DNA from: Streptomyces sp. AC1-42W
GTDB lineage: Bacteria; Actinomycetota; Actinomycetes; Streptomycetales; Streptomycetaceae
Direction: 5' to 3'
DNA: 64,000 nt
Assembly (NCBI RefSeq): GCF_003248355.1
Contig: NZ_QKWY01000002.1
Coordinates: 2,790,001-2,854,000 of the forward strand
Shown here in pieces: positions 18,293 through 27,405 of the stretch. The notes beneath the pieces were generated by a model, which was given only the letters and a program-made list of their open reading frames with translations, did not search any database and had not been told where the DNA came from. Numbering within the stretch: the first letter of the stretch is position 1; each line of letters begins with the position of its first letter. Both the position numbers and the translations under genes were made by a program.

Positions 18293-18679
18293 GTGACAGC
18301 GCCTATGCCGGCTCCAGACGCTGCTGACGCGCTCGCGCCGGGCGTGACCGATCCATACAAGGTCAAGTTCGTACGCCGGCTCCCTGGAACGCTGGAGGAG
18401 CTGCACGGCCCCCGGCACGGTGTGGTCCAGCTTCCTCTGCACGTGGCGTGGTCGGGGCTGACGGCCTTCGACCTGGACCGCCCCCGTTCCCGGATGAGCC
18501 TGTACCGCACCGTCCTGGCCGAAGGGCTCTGCGACGACCTGCGCCGCTACCTCGACCGTGACCTGCTCCTTGAGCTCTGGCCGGTTCTGCGCAACCTGAT
18601 CGGCCGGGCGGTGCGCGAGGCATGGGAAGAATCATTCCCCGAGCTGAGCTCCGCGACGGGCGGGGCTGCGGCCGCGTGA
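18293..18679 (+). CDS. Probable antitoxin partner of an AbiEii-like nucleotidyltransferase
   Basis: A protein of about 128 residues. A GTG at 18293 has TGGAGG 12 bases upstream; ATG 18305 is the alternative start. No catalytic motif is seen. The middle reads VVQLPLHVAWSGLTAFDLDR, and the C-terminal half is helical. Its stop overlaps the GTG of the nucleotidyltransferase gene (GTGA), the arrangement expected for a toxin-antitoxin or a regulator-enzyme pair. The function is inferred from that pairing only. Confidence 0.55.
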   Translation: MTAPMPAPDAADALAPGVTDPYKVKFVRRLPGTLEELHGPRHGVVQLPLHVAWSGLTAFDLDRPRSRMSLYRTVLAEGLCDDLRRYLDRDLLLELWPVLRNLIGRAVREAWEESFPELSSATGGAAAA

Positions 18680-19419
18680 GGAAACCCGATATGCCGGAGC
18701 TCCACGCCCGGCTCCTGGACGAGGTCCTCACCCTCGGCTCGCCCTACCCCCTCGTCCTGACCGGCGGTTACGCAGTCCAGGCCCACCAGCTGACCGCCCG
18801 CCCGAGCCAGGACCTCGACGTCGCCACCCAGAGCCCTGCCCCGATGGACGACATCGCCCGCACCCTCCGCGACAAGCTCGTCTCACGCGGCTGGTACGTG
18901 GAGCTCCTGGAAACCGCCCCGCTCTCCGCCCGGTTTCTGGTCACCGACCCGCCCTCCGGTCAGACCTGCGAGGTCGACATCCTCAAGGAGGTCTTCTGGT
19001 ATCCCGTCGTCCCCACCTCCTACGGGCCGGTCCTGTCCGAACAGGACGTCATCGGTACCAAGGTTCGCGCCATCGCCGAACGCGGCGCTCCACGCGATCT
19101 CATCGACGTCTATGCGGCCTCCCGCCGCTGGACCACTGCCGACCTGGAGCGGTTCGGCCGCCGCCACGCCCGCCCCGGCGGTCTGTTCGGTGAAGCCGAA
19201 CTCCAAGCCCGTCTGGAGGGGGCCGACTGGTTCGAGGACGAAGCCTTCACCGCCTACGGGCTCGACGCCCCGGCCATCGCCGGCCTCCGCTCCTGGGCAG
19301 CCGCCTGGGCCGACGGCCTCGTCGCCCGCGCTGCCTCAGCCGGCGACGACGGTTCGGGAGCGGCCCCCGCACAGCACGACCCTTACGACGACTTCGACCC
19401 GGATGAGTACGGCCTCTGA
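18676..19419 (+). CDS. AbiEii/AbiGii-type nucleotidyltransferase toxin-like protein
   Basis: A 247-residue nucleotidyltransferase-fold protein. The signature is LTGGYAVQAHQLTARPSQDL, followed by DVAT (about residues 30-55): the G-G loop and the D-x-D metal-binding aspartates of the AbiEii/MenA group. The second hallmark RDLIDVYAA is at about 140. AbiEii-type toxins modify nucleotide or tRNA targets, and their growth arrest can abort phage infection. GTG 18676 overlaps the upstream stop (GTGA). The C-terminus is acidic (DPYDDFDPDEYGL). It sits between the two halves of the DISARM-like gene set. Confidence 0.75.
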   Translation: MRKPDMPELHARLLDEVLTLGSPYPLVLTGGYAVQAHQLTARPSQDLDVATQSPAPMDDIARTLRDKLVSRGWYVELLETAPLSARFLVTDPPSGQTCEVDILKEVFWYPVVPTSYGPVLSEQDVIGTKVRAIAERGAPRDLIDVYAASRRWTTADLERFGRRHARPGGLFGEAELQARLEGADWFEDEAFTAYGLDAPAIAGLRSWAAAWADGLVARAASAGDDGSGAAPAQHDPYDDFDPDEYGL

Positions 19420-19887
19420 GGCGACTGGATCGCGCTGACCGCTGCTCCGTGAAGCCAGACATCTCCTGCACTTTCGATGACGTAGGAGCGTTCCATGAGC
19501 GGCTGCGGAGTCGGGGGCGACGGCGTTGCCGAGAGCTCGGCACGGACTGTCTTGCCGGAGGGTGGAGAGGGGGCGCAGTCCCAGTCGTCGGCGAGGGCGG
19601 CGACGAGGAGCAGACCCCGCCTGCCGTCCGCGAGCGATGCGGGCTCGTAGGACGGCAGTTCGGGGCGCCGGTCGCCGCGGGCGTCGGTGACCTCGATGCT
19701 GAGGTGCTGGGCCGGAGGCGTATCGGCGAGAGTCAGGCGGAAGTCGCGGCCGGGGACGCGGCCGTGCCGGACGGCGTTCGACGCGAGTTCGGCCACGACG
19801 AGTTCGGCACGCTCCGTGAGGTCGGGTGGTGCGTCCCAGGATTGCAGCTCGTTGACGGCGAGGAGGCGGACGAGACGGGCACCGCGC
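19383..19887 (-). pseudogene. RsbW-like anti-sigma/ATPase fragment, 5' end missing
   Basis: The minus strand encodes the core of a Streptomyces HATPase-type regulator: ERAELVVAELASNAVRHG is the N-box helix, VTDARG and DGRRGLLLVAALAD form the ATP-lid region. The sequence before RGARLVRLLAVNELQSW is lost: at about 19,888 the DNA switches directly into the middle of an HTH gene on the other strand. The tail overlaps the end of the nucleotidyltransferase gene by 37 bases. Without start codon, promoter and first helix it is probably dead. Confidence 0.65.
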
Positions 19888-19888
19888 G

Positions 19889-20613
19889 GAGCTCGCCGCC
19901 AGGGTCCGGTATTCCAAGCACACCGTGGAGTCGGTGGAGCTGGGCCGCCGGATGCCGGACGAGGCGTTCGTCGAGCGCGCGGAGAGGCGCTCGGCAACAC
20001 GGGGGCCATAGGGAAGGCCGCCCGTCACCTCACTCGCGGGGAGGCCGGACTTGCCGCATGGTTCCGGAGGTGGGCCCGGCTGGAGCGGGAGGCGATGAGC
20101 CTGTGCACGTACGAGTGCCAGCTGGTGCCGGGGCTGCTGCAGTCGGAGGGGTACGCGCGGGCGGTGTTCGACAACAGCATCCCTCTGTTGACCGACGCAC
20201 AGACGGAGGAGCCTCTCGCCGCCCGGATGGAACGGCAGGTCAGGATTCGAGAAGACCGAGCCGTACCGTTCAGCTTCATCGTCGAGGAGGCCGTGTTCCG
20301 TCGTGGGCTGGGGGTCCGCAGGTCCAGGCCGGCATGCTGGAGCATGTGTTGGAGCTGACCGCGCCACGTAATGTCACACTCCAAGTGGTGCCACTGGAAC
20401 TCGAGTTCCACGGGTGCTTGGACGGTCCGGTCCAGTTGCTGGAGACGCGGCAGGGGCGGCGGTTCGGCTACTCCGAAGGACAGCAGAACGGGTGGTTGAT
20501 CTCGGACCCGAAGGAGGTGGGTCTCCTTTGCCGCCGCTATGACACTGCGCTCGCAGGGCCTGAACCCCAAAGAATCGCGGGCTCTGCCGGAGCGATTGCG
20601 AGGAGAGCTATGA
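19889..20613 (+). pseudogene. Decayed XRE-family regulator with DUF5753 domain
   Basis: The fragment begins inside the HTH (ELAARVRYSKHTVESVELGR) and continues into DUF5753, with the typical run CTYECQLVPGLLQSEGYARA. Two frame breaks are needed to read it: a missing base in the G run near 20,308, and a further loss near 20,540. After these it reads QVQAGMLEHVLELTAPRNV and then SQGLNPKESRALPERLRGEL to a stop at 20611-20613. The 5' end, with start and first helix, is absent. In intact Streptomyces loci this gene sits opposite an RsbW-like gene; here both have lost their 5' ends at the same junction. Confidence 0.75.
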
Positions 20614-20801
20614 GAGTCCACGAGGCTGAACTAGCCTGGTTCAAATTCAGTTACAGCGGCACGCAAGGCGACAGCTGCGTGGAGGTCGCGGTCGCCGAAC
20701 AGGTCGTCCACGTGCGGGATTCCAAGGACCTCGCTCTCCCGGCCTTCGCGGTGGGGCGCGAGGGCTGGGGACGGTTCGTGTCCTTCGCCACGAACACCTG
20801 A
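20610..20801 (+). CDS. DUF397 domain protein
   Basis: A 63-residue protein. DUF397 proteins are small partners of XRE-DUF5753 regulators in Streptomyces. The hallmark WFKFSYSGTQGDSCVEVAVA (residues 10-29) and VHVRDSKD (about 33-40) are intact. ATG 20610 overlaps the stop of the DUF5753 pseudogene (ATGA), with AGGAGAG just upstream. With its partner broken it may be an orphan. Confidence 0.82.
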   Translation: MRVHEAELAWFKFSYSGTQGDSCVEVAVAEQVVHVRDSKDLALPAFAVGREGWGRFVSFATNT

Positions 20802-20873
20802 GCGGTGCATCGGGCGCCGTCGAGCGGCGGCGCTCGTCCGTCGACAGGGTTTCAGCTGCGCCACGCGGGATGA

Positions 20874-23114
20874 TCACTGCTGGGCCATGCGGGTTTCCCA
20901 TCCCCATCCGAAGTGGTGGCGCAGCGCCATACGCCAGTGCATGTGCATGGCATCTGGTGACGGTGTCAGCCGGTCCAGGTTGAACAGGACCTGGCGGTAG
21001 AGCGGATGAGGCCGATCGCCTCCGCGGTCGGTCACCAAAGCCGAAAACGGTGGGCTCGTGTCCGGGGTGTCGCGATCGACCTCGACCAGAACCGCCACCC
21101 TGTCCTCGGGATGAAGGGAAGACAGGGAGAGGTCTATGCGGGCGGCCAGTTCAGCCCACGTGGTCGTGCGCACCTCACCCACGTTGCGGCGAAGTGCGAC
21201 TCTCACCGCCATCGCGTGGCGACGGATCTCCACCAGAGTCGGCCGAGCGGCGAGTTGCGCCAGGTGCTGTCGCCACCGGGCGATGTCCTGGATCTCGGCC
21301 GCGCCGAGTTCCTCCCCGACCTCGCGGGCGATTTCCTCGGCGTGGTCCAGGAGGCGGCGCAGCTGATCGGGGTGTAGGTCATCGCCCTCCTGATTGAGGC
21401 GTTCCGTGAGTGTGGAGAGGCGCTCCCACGTTCCGTACAGCGCTTCGGCGGATTGGTCCGAGAACCACTCCGTGAGCGTCTTCACCGTCCTGTCCGTCTC
21501 CGGCGGAACGACTACTCCGTCGAGCAGGAACAAGACCTGCTCGACGGAGTGCAGATCGTTGGTGCGCTGAGCCTCGCACGCCCAGTCGATGAGGGCGTCG
21601 CAGGCTGCCCGATGTCGAACGGCCGCCGATTCGACGCACGTTTGACGACTGGTCCGGGGCAAGCAGTCAGGTTTTGGGTTCGGTGAAGCCACTGAGGCCG
21701 TGCTCCACCGACCATTCCCGAAGGCCGCGTGAGCGCGTCGGCCTTCCCGTCTCCAGACGTCGAGCAACTCGGTCCAAGAGAAGCTCCTTGTCCAGCCGAG
21801 TCCGCGCAGCACTTCTGCGAAGAAGGGGGCCGGTCCGCCGTCGCGGTCCTTAACGAGTGCGGACAGGATGGGCTTCCCCGGTGTCCAGGGCTGCTCCGCC
21901 TGGACGAGTAGGGTCTGCCACCGCTCTGGGGTGAGCACATCATCCCTGATCCTAGCTCGCTTGCAGAGCGTCGAGACGGTGACGGCCCCTCCGCTCCGTG
22001 CAGTGTTCTCCAGCGTCCTTCGGAAGGAACGAACAAGGCTGGAGTCCGAGGGCGCCTGCACCGGTTCGGGCTGAGGCGGATGACGATCGTTGGTAGGCGA
22101 GCCTTCTTTCTTCTGTGGCGCAGCCTCAGCCTGTACAGGTTGCAGCCCTTCAGCTGAGATCAACCACCTGCCCTCTTTGTCCCACGACAGGGTTGCGCCG
22201 ACCGGCAGGTACGAACGGTGAGGTTCTGGTGCTTCGCTATGGACCGGGAGCGCGATGCGGCCGGTGATGCGGGCCGAGACGTCGAAGTAGCGATGCGTCT
22301 CTGTGCTGTGCATCGACGTGGTGCCGGTGACGATGACGGAACCGGGCGGGAGGGGTAGAGGAGACGGGTTTTCGTCAGCTACCACGAGAGCATGGAGCGG
22401 GATGATGCCGTTGGCAGTCTGGACAAGACTCGGAGTGACGACCCCCTGAGGCGTGAGGGTGCAGTCCGTGAGCGAGGACCAATCCACCGGGCGGTCAGGA
22501 AACTGAGTCCCGATCTCTACCTCGCGGACCGCTCCAACGGATCGGCACTGTACTCGGAGGGCATATCCTTGACGTTCCATCTGCCAATTGGCCACGAAAC
22601 TGTCAGGCCCGAACAGCCAGTCGAGTGATTCGTACCGGGCGTGCAGCCCTGCGTCCGCGCCTTCCCATTCCCGCTTCGAGCTCCGACCGAGCTGAACGCG
22701 TACGAGGCGCCGTCCGTCTTCATATGGAACATCTACTACGTCACCTACCTGATGCCCTCCCGGCCTGTAGTCGAGCTGACCGACTCTCTGCCTCTGGCTC
22801 TGCAGCCACTCGGCGAGAGCACGCCCGATATATAGGTGATCTGCGCTGGACTCGTCATTGGCGGTACGACGGCAGTGAACGGGTGGGTGGTGGGCAAAGT
22901 GACACTTCTTGTCAACGTACCGCTTGGGGCTGAGCGACTTTCCGCAGCCACCGAGGAGGATTCCGCAGTAGAAGCCGCTACGGGAGCGTCCTCGCATGAA
23001 GAGGTCAAACTCGTCGTGATCATAAGGAAGGAAGGCAGGCGCGTCGGAACCGGGCCGCCCGATGACGGCGGTCTGAACCTTACGGGTGTCTTCCTCCCTG
23101 GAGAACGGGGGCAT
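20874..23114 (-). CDS. CoiA-like protein with zinc-binding N-terminus and a duplicated C-terminal module
   Basis: A 746-residue protein, the last gene of the long minus-strand run. The N-terminal ~170 residues look like the competence protein CoiA group: a zinc-type site GFYCGILLGGCGKSL ... CHFAHHPPVHC (about residues 48-83), then a helical SADHLYIGRALAEWL and a possible nuclease strand GDVVDVPYEDGRRLVRVQLG. The acidic residue expected just before the glutamine is not evident, so nuclease activity is uncertain. Later, a module occurs twice: about 385-450 (... LSALVKDRDGGPAPFFAEVL) and about 665-740 (... FSALVTDRGGDRPHPLYRQVL). ATG 23114 has GGAG 8 bases upstream. Related duplicated modules occur in actinobacterial proteins of unknown role. 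Confidence 0.55.
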   Translation of the reverse strand: MPPFSREEDTRKVQTAVIGRPGSDAPAFLPYDHDEFDLFMRGRSRSGFYCGILLGGCGKSLSPKRYVDKKCHFAHHPPVHCRRTANDESSADHLYIGRALAEWLQSQRQRVGQLDYRPGGHQVGDVVDVPYEDGRRLVRVQLGRSSKREWEGADAGLHARYESLDWLFGPDSFVANWQMERQGYALRVQCRSVGAVREVEIGTQFPDRPVDWSSLTDCTLTPQGVVTPSLVQTANGIIPLHALVVADENPSPLPLPPGSVIVTGTTSMHSTETHRYFDVSARITGRIALPVHSEAPEPHRSYLPVGATLSWDKEGRWLISAEGLQPVQAEAAPQKKEGSPTNDRHPPQPEPVQAPSDSSLVRSFRRTLENTARSGGAVTVSTLCKRARIRDDVLTPERWQTLLVQAEQPWTPGKPILSALVKDRDGGPAPFFAEVLRGLGWTRSFSWTELLDVWRREGRRAHAAFGNGRWSTASVASPNPKPDCLPRTSRQTCVESAAVRHRAACDALIDWACEAQRTNDLHSVEQVLFLLDGVVVPPETDRTVKTLTEWFSDQSAEALYGTWERLSTLTERLNQEGDDLHPDQLRRLLDHAEEIAREVGEELGAAEIQDIARWRQHLAQLAARPTLVEIRRHAMAVRVALRRNVGEVRTTTWAELAARIDLSLSSLHPEDRVAVLVEVDRDTPDTSPPFSALVTDRGGDRPHPLYRQVLFNLDRLTPSPDAMHMHWRMALRHHFGWGWETRMAQQ

Positions 23115-23225
23115 GATTCGGCTCCGGTCGAGTGCGGGATTGAAACGGTGGGGTGCTGAGCTGATGCCCGTGAACGCACGGGCAACCGCTCCGGTCTCGT
23201 GTCGGCGGGGAAATCCTTCATGCGA

Positions 23226-24482
23226 TCAGTGGCCGCGCTCCTGGGTGTCCTTGCCGCCCCTGCGGAGACGGAGCGCTCGCTCGGTGATTTCGCTGGAGAG
23301 CTTGCCCGTTGCCGATTTGGCGCGGTCGAGGGTCTCGGTGCCGATACGCCTGGCGACGTCGACGTTCTCCGCGCCCTTCTCCAGTGCTCTGTTCCTCACC
23401 TCCACTGCGGCGTCCTTCCAACGGCGTGCTTCCAACGACTCGGGGTCTCGCTCGATCCCGAGCCGCCCGTGGAAATCGACGACGGCGGCCTCGACGTGGT
23501 TGCGCGCGTGCACTACGTCCCGAGACGTGGTCGGGTGTGACAGCACTTTTGCGTTCGCTCTGCCGGCAGCCGCGTGCATTCTGGACATGAGGCGCTCCGT
23601 GCTCCGTGAGATGAGATCCACTCGGTTCTGCCGCGCGGCTCGAAGTCCGAGGCGATGCAGGTCCAGTTCCTCTGGAGACGCGTCCTGTACACGGTCGAGT
23701 TCGAGCACGGCGAGCGCGTCCTGAAGACGGAAGCAATGCGCCAGGACGACGAGCCATTCCCCAGCCTTGGACTCGAGATCCTTGGACGCCTTGGCGAGAT
23801 CGCCGATCTTGCTCCTGCTTTCCATTTTTTCTGCGAGAGCGTCAAGCTGGCGTAGTGCGTATACCTGGGTAGCCGCGATCGTCGTTGCCGTGGTCTGTAC
23901 CTTCGACCAAGTGATGTCGGAGACCCGGCCCACCTTCTCCCGGATGGTCAGAGCATCCTCGATTACGAGATCCACACCGACCATGTTCGACAAGGTGGCA
24001 TCCTTCTGGGCGCGGAGCAAGTCATCGACCTTCTCGTCGATCGTGGCGAGATAGTCTGCTATTTCGTCCATGGCCTGCTGCATGGCCAGCTGCGCCATGG
24101 CCGTTGCGATATTGGCCAGCCGAGCCGGGTTGGTTCGGAGCGGTCCCGACCCCTTCACGAATTCGACGAATCCCTTGACCTGGCCGCTGTCGCCCTTCAA
24201 TACACCTGTGCTGAGACCCGTCTTCGCGTTCTCTCTGAGTCCGTACTTGTCCATGCGCTTCGCTGACTCCTTGGTCAGCTTTACCCAGCGAGTTGAGTTG
24301 GCCGCCTTGTCGGCAGCCGCCTGAGCGACTCCGGCCGCGTTGCCGAGAGTAGATCCCAGCCGACGCGATCCGCGATCATTCGACGGGAGCCCCTCGGAGA
24401 CGAGGAAGCGTTCGACCGCTATCGGACTTCCGATGACCGTTAGGCCGTCGCCATCCGTGATCAACTGAATCTCGTCATCCAC
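23226..24482 (-). CDS. Helical protein of unknown function
   Basis: A protein of 418 residues if it starts at GTG 24482 (GAGAG about 10 bases upstream); the open frame extends further upstream without a better site. The first ~30 residues (DDEIQLITDGDGLTVIGSPI) look beta-rich. The rest is long amphipathic helix, with an Ala-rich run AMAQLAMQQAMDEIADYLAT (about 145-165) and heptad-like stretches up to the C-terminus. I see no catalytic motif and no transmembrane segment. GC content is lower than in the drm genes. It lies between the membrane protein and the CoiA-like gene on the same strand, so cotranscription with them is likely. Confidence 0.6.
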   Translation of the reverse strand: MDDEIQLITDGDGLTVIGSPIAVERFLVSEGLPSNDRGSRRLGSTLGNAAGVAQAAADKAANSTRWVKLTKESAKRMDKYGLRENAKTGLSTGVLKGDSGQVKGFVEFVKGSGPLRTNPARLANIATAMAQLAMQQAMDEIADYLATIDEKVDDLLRAQKDATLSNMVGVDLVIEDALTIREKVGRVSDITWSKVQTTATTIAATQVYALRQLDALAEKMESRSKIGDLAKASKDLESKAGEWLVVLAHCFRLQDALAVLELDRVQDASPEELDLHRLGLRAARQNRVDLISRSTERLMSRMHAAAGRANAKVLSHPTTSRDVVHARNHVEAAVVDFHGRLGIERDPESLEARRWKDAAVEVRNRALEKGAENVDVARRIGTETLDRAKSATGKLSSEITERALRLRRGGKDTQERGH

Positions 24483-24741
24483 GACTGAGCTCTCTTTCAG
24501 GGCGGGGTCAGGCCGAGGGGTCTCTACGGGCCGAACCATCTGGGCTTGGTGTGCGTCAGGCTGGAGGGCGGCGAGGTCGGGGCAGGAGCGGAGCGGCGTA
24601 CCGTAGTCGCCTTCGGCGAGGCCATGGGCGCGACACCGCAAGAAGATGCTCAGCTTCGGTCGGGTGACGGCGCGGCGGTCGTCGTCTCAGCAGAGAGTAT
24701 CCGGTGCCGCCGAGTTCGCAGGAGAATCTTGCGGTGGAGGG

Positions 24742-25326
24742 TCAATTTGCCAGCGCAGTACGCTCCACATGAGCGACCCTCAGGACGGCGATGTCGGAGG
24801 GCTTGTTGTCGCCTTCAAAATTCGAGTACTCGCCGAACTCGTTTTCGTCGGACTTTGTTTTTCCAGGGGCAAGATGACTGACTGAGATGTAGTCCTGTCC
24901 GATGAAGTTTCCGTCCTCGTCGAAGGCGTTGATGACGGCGGAGTAGCTGGCGATCTCATCGCCCTCGTTCCTGATCTTGTACTTGAACTTGTACGTGGTC
25001 TCGGCATCGCAGTCGTTGTAGCTCAGGTCGTCGTAGTCGTCGCAGTCCTCGTCGGCCTCCGCCTCGACCAGCCTGGCGGCCGATATGTCGACGGAACGCA
25101 GAGGGCCGAGGGAGTCGCTGTCGTCGCGGCTTCCCCACCAGAATCCGGCTGCGCCGGCGAGCAGGGCTGCGCAGGTTGCGATGGCGAGCAGGGGTGTCTT
25201 CCTGGAACGCAGTGGCGGGACCGGAGCGGTGAAGACGGGGTTGGAGGACGGCACTGGCGGCACGGGGCCGAATCCAGGGGTCGAGGCGGAGGCGTCGGCG
25301 GGGTTGACGGGGGTGGGCTCGGTCAT
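24742..25326 (-). CDS. Single-pass membrane protein with extracytoplasmic domain
   Basis: A 194-residue protein. It has a Pro-rich cytoplasmic N-terminus (about residues 1-45) and one transmembrane helix, TPLLAIATCAALLAGAAGFWW (about 44-64). An acidic linker containing EDCDDYDDLSYNDC follows, then a beta-rich domain (TYKFKYKIRNEGDEIASYSA) of the FxLYD/DUF4352-like type. Such domains are common in exported actinobacterial proteins without known function. ATG 25326 has GGAG 8 bases upstream. In defence loci, small membrane proteins can act as effectors that permeabilise the cell, but nothing in this sequence proves that. Confidence 0.65.
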   Translation of the reverse strand: MTEPTPVNPADASASTPGFGPVPPVPSSNPVFTAPVPPLRSRKTPLLAIATCAALLAGAAGFWWGSRDDSDSLGPLRSVDISAARLVEAEADEDCDDYDDLSYNDCDAETTYKFKYKIRNEGDEIASYSAVINAFDEDGNFIGQDYISVSHLAPGKTKSDENEFGEYSNFEGDNKPSDIAVLRVAHVERTALAN

Positions 25327-25499
25327 GTGAGGACTCCAGGTCCATGAGCACGGGGCGTGGTTTGCGCCGCGCGAAGGCGGGTGGGGTGAGTGACGGGTGC
25401 ATCGGCGGGGTGAAGGCGGAACGTCAGGTGCTGGGCTCGGAATCGGGGGAGGAACGTGACCGGTTTTGCGGACTGAGCCAGGTCCCTCGCGTGGTGCTC

Positions 25500-27254
25500 C
25501 TAAGTCTGTGCCTTGCTCGCCTTCGCGGCACGGTCTTCCGCGCCTCTGACTCGATAGTCGATTCCCTGGACGTGCACCTTGATGTTCAGGTTCTGGAGCG
25601 CCCGGGCTGCGTGCAGCAGAGAGATCTTGGAGACGGTGAACAGGGACTCGGGGGTGAGGTCCGTCCCAGTCTTGAGAGCGATGGCGAAGACGACGTCGCG
25701 GGGCTTGAAAGCAGCCTTCGGGAAGGTTTTGTTCTGCTTTCTCACGGCCGCGATGAAGGCGTCATTCGCGTCGGCCTCGGCGTGCAGGGCGTCTGCCGAG
25801 ACGCGCCCCTGCACGAACAAGTGGCTGAGCGATCCCGACCCGTCGGCCCGTTTCACGTGGATGAGGGCGCCGTCGGTGGTTGCGAGATCCGCTGCTTCGA
25901 ATCCGTGCGGGTGCAGTCCGCACTTGATCATCTCGCGGTCGAGGAACGCGTATCCCAACTTCTTGGACGCCAGCTGGTTGTAGCCGTGCTCGTGAACGTC
26001 TTTGAGCTTGAGGCGGGCCATCTCGCTCTTGGTGGGCCAAGGGGGCAGACGGTAGTCGGTGGATTCGCGAAAGAGTCGCTCGACCTCCGCCTCGACATAC
26101 GCCTGGTGATCAGCACCGATCTGGTACCACCGGTGCTCGTGGAAGAAGAAATGGCTGCTGTCCAGGGGTACTTCTGCGGTGATCCACTTCAGCGCGTCGG
26201 TTCCACGGCCGACGGGGGTGCCATTCTCCACGTCGGACATCATCTGCAACTTCGTCCTCTTGAGGGCTTCGAGCCGCTTGTCCGCCATGTGGCCCGCAAG
26301 GAACTCGCGGAAGTCGTCGAGGGACACCTCGTCGAGGGGAAGGAAGCGGCTTCCTCCGTTGAGGCGAACGCGGACCGCCTCGGCTTCCTGTGTCTTGTCG
26401 AGAAGTTCGGACGGTGCCGTCAGGGCGATTCGCGCGTAATCCTGTGAGCCGTCCAGGGACTCGCCGAGACGCTGGTTGAGGCGTGCTACGAGAGGGTCGG
26501 TCGGCGCGAGACGCCGCACGTACGAGATGCGCTCGAAGCCCTTGGCGGGCTCGCCTTCCAGGCGTCCGCTGATGGTGCGCAGGTCTTCAGTCAGAAGTTT
26601 GGGGTCGTTGGCCAGATGCACCTTGAGCGAGTCACCGCCCGCTACGCGCGGGCGCGCCTTCTTGATGCGGGGGTTCTGCTCTGCGCTGAGCCCGATCTCC
26701 AGAGCGGTGCCGACGATGCGCGTACAGATCTCGCCGTACTCGTCGAGATTGAACGCACGGACGTTCTGGCCGCGGGCAGTGGAACTGCGGTCGGTGTGTG
26801 CCCTGGCATCCATCACCGTGTGCGTCAGCTGAGTCACCGTCCCTGGGTCGACCGTGCGCAGGGCGAAGTCAAGCCCGAAGAAAGGAGTCACACAGTCGGT
26901 CTCCAGGAGCAGGTGACCGCTGCCGAAGCAGATCGCGAACACTTGCTTGTCCAGCGGAAGAAGGATGACCGCTGCCGCCGTGTGGTTGGTGAGATCGAGG
27001 GGCTCACCGATGAGTTTCCCGGCGATTTTCATCCAGCCGGGTTGCTTCTGAGCGCCAATTCTTCCGTGTGACGCGACTGCCCCGATGCCGTTGAGGGTGA
27101 TGTCCCGTACGGCGAACCCCTCGTGTTCGGCGTACCGGGGACGTAGCGCCGTGCGCAGCGCTTCGGGTGTGCCACCGATGTTCTGGAGCAGGTAGAGGGT
27201 GGTGGGCCGGGTGGCCGGGGGTTGAGAGGAGCTGGATATCTGCGATTCTGGCAT
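25500..27254 (-). CDS. DUF6119/TIGR04141-like protein
   Basis: A 584-residue protein that fits the sporadically distributed TIGR04141/DUF6119 family. Early residues TTLYLLQNIG, then VFAICFGSGHLLLE and TPFFGLDFALRTVD (about residues 105-135), are the family's recognisable core. Later come FFFHEHRWYQIG and a C-terminal region DVVFAIALKTGTDLTPESLF. The biochemical activity is unknown. The family is patchily distributed and tends to be found near restriction and other defence genes, which suits this position 151 bases after drmMI on the same strand. ATG 27254 has no clear ribosome binding site, so the start is uncertain. Confidence 0.6.
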   Translation of the reverse strand: MPESQISSSSQPPATRPTTLYLLQNIGGTPEALRTALRPRYAEHEGFAVRDITLNGIGAVASHGRIGAQKQPGWMKIAGKLIGEPLDLTNHTAAAVILLPLDKQVFAICFGSGHLLLETDCVTPFFGLDFALRTVDPGTVTQLTHTVMDARAHTDRSSTARGQNVRAFNLDEYGEICTRIVGTALEIGLSAEQNPRIKKARPRVAGGDSLKVHLANDPKLLTEDLRTISGRLEGEPAKGFERISYVRRLAPTDPLVARLNQRLGESLDGSQDYARIALTAPSELLDKTQEAEAVRVRLNGGSRFLPLDEVSLDDFREFLAGHMADKRLEALKRTKLQMMSDVENGTPVGRGTDALKWITAEVPLDSSHFFFHEHRWYQIGADHQAYVEAEVERLFRESTDYRLPPWPTKSEMARLKLKDVHEHGYNQLASKKLGYAFLDREMIKCGLHPHGFEAADLATTDGALIHVKRADGSGSLSHLFVQGRVSADALHAEADANDAFIAAVRKQNKTFPKAAFKPRDVVFAIALKTGTDLTPESLFTVSKISLLHAARALQNLNIKVHVQGIDYRVRGAEDRAAKASKAQT

Positions 27255-27405
27255 GCCAAACCAATCGCTGGCGCAGAAGTTCCTGCGAGGCGGGGTGGAG
27301 CGTCGGGGCCGACGTAGCGCATCGGCTGGAGTGGCCGAGCGGAAGTCGGCGCATCATGTCGGCCCGCCCTCGATGAGGCTGGCCGACGGCACGGGGTGGA
27401 AACGG

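Noticed and set aside
27320..27390. A tRNA-like stretch (GGAGTGGCCGAGCGG resembles the D-arm of Ser/Leu tRNAs).
   Set aside because: No matching acceptor stem, anticodon arm or T-arm follows, so it is not a tRNA gene or an attachment site that I can support.
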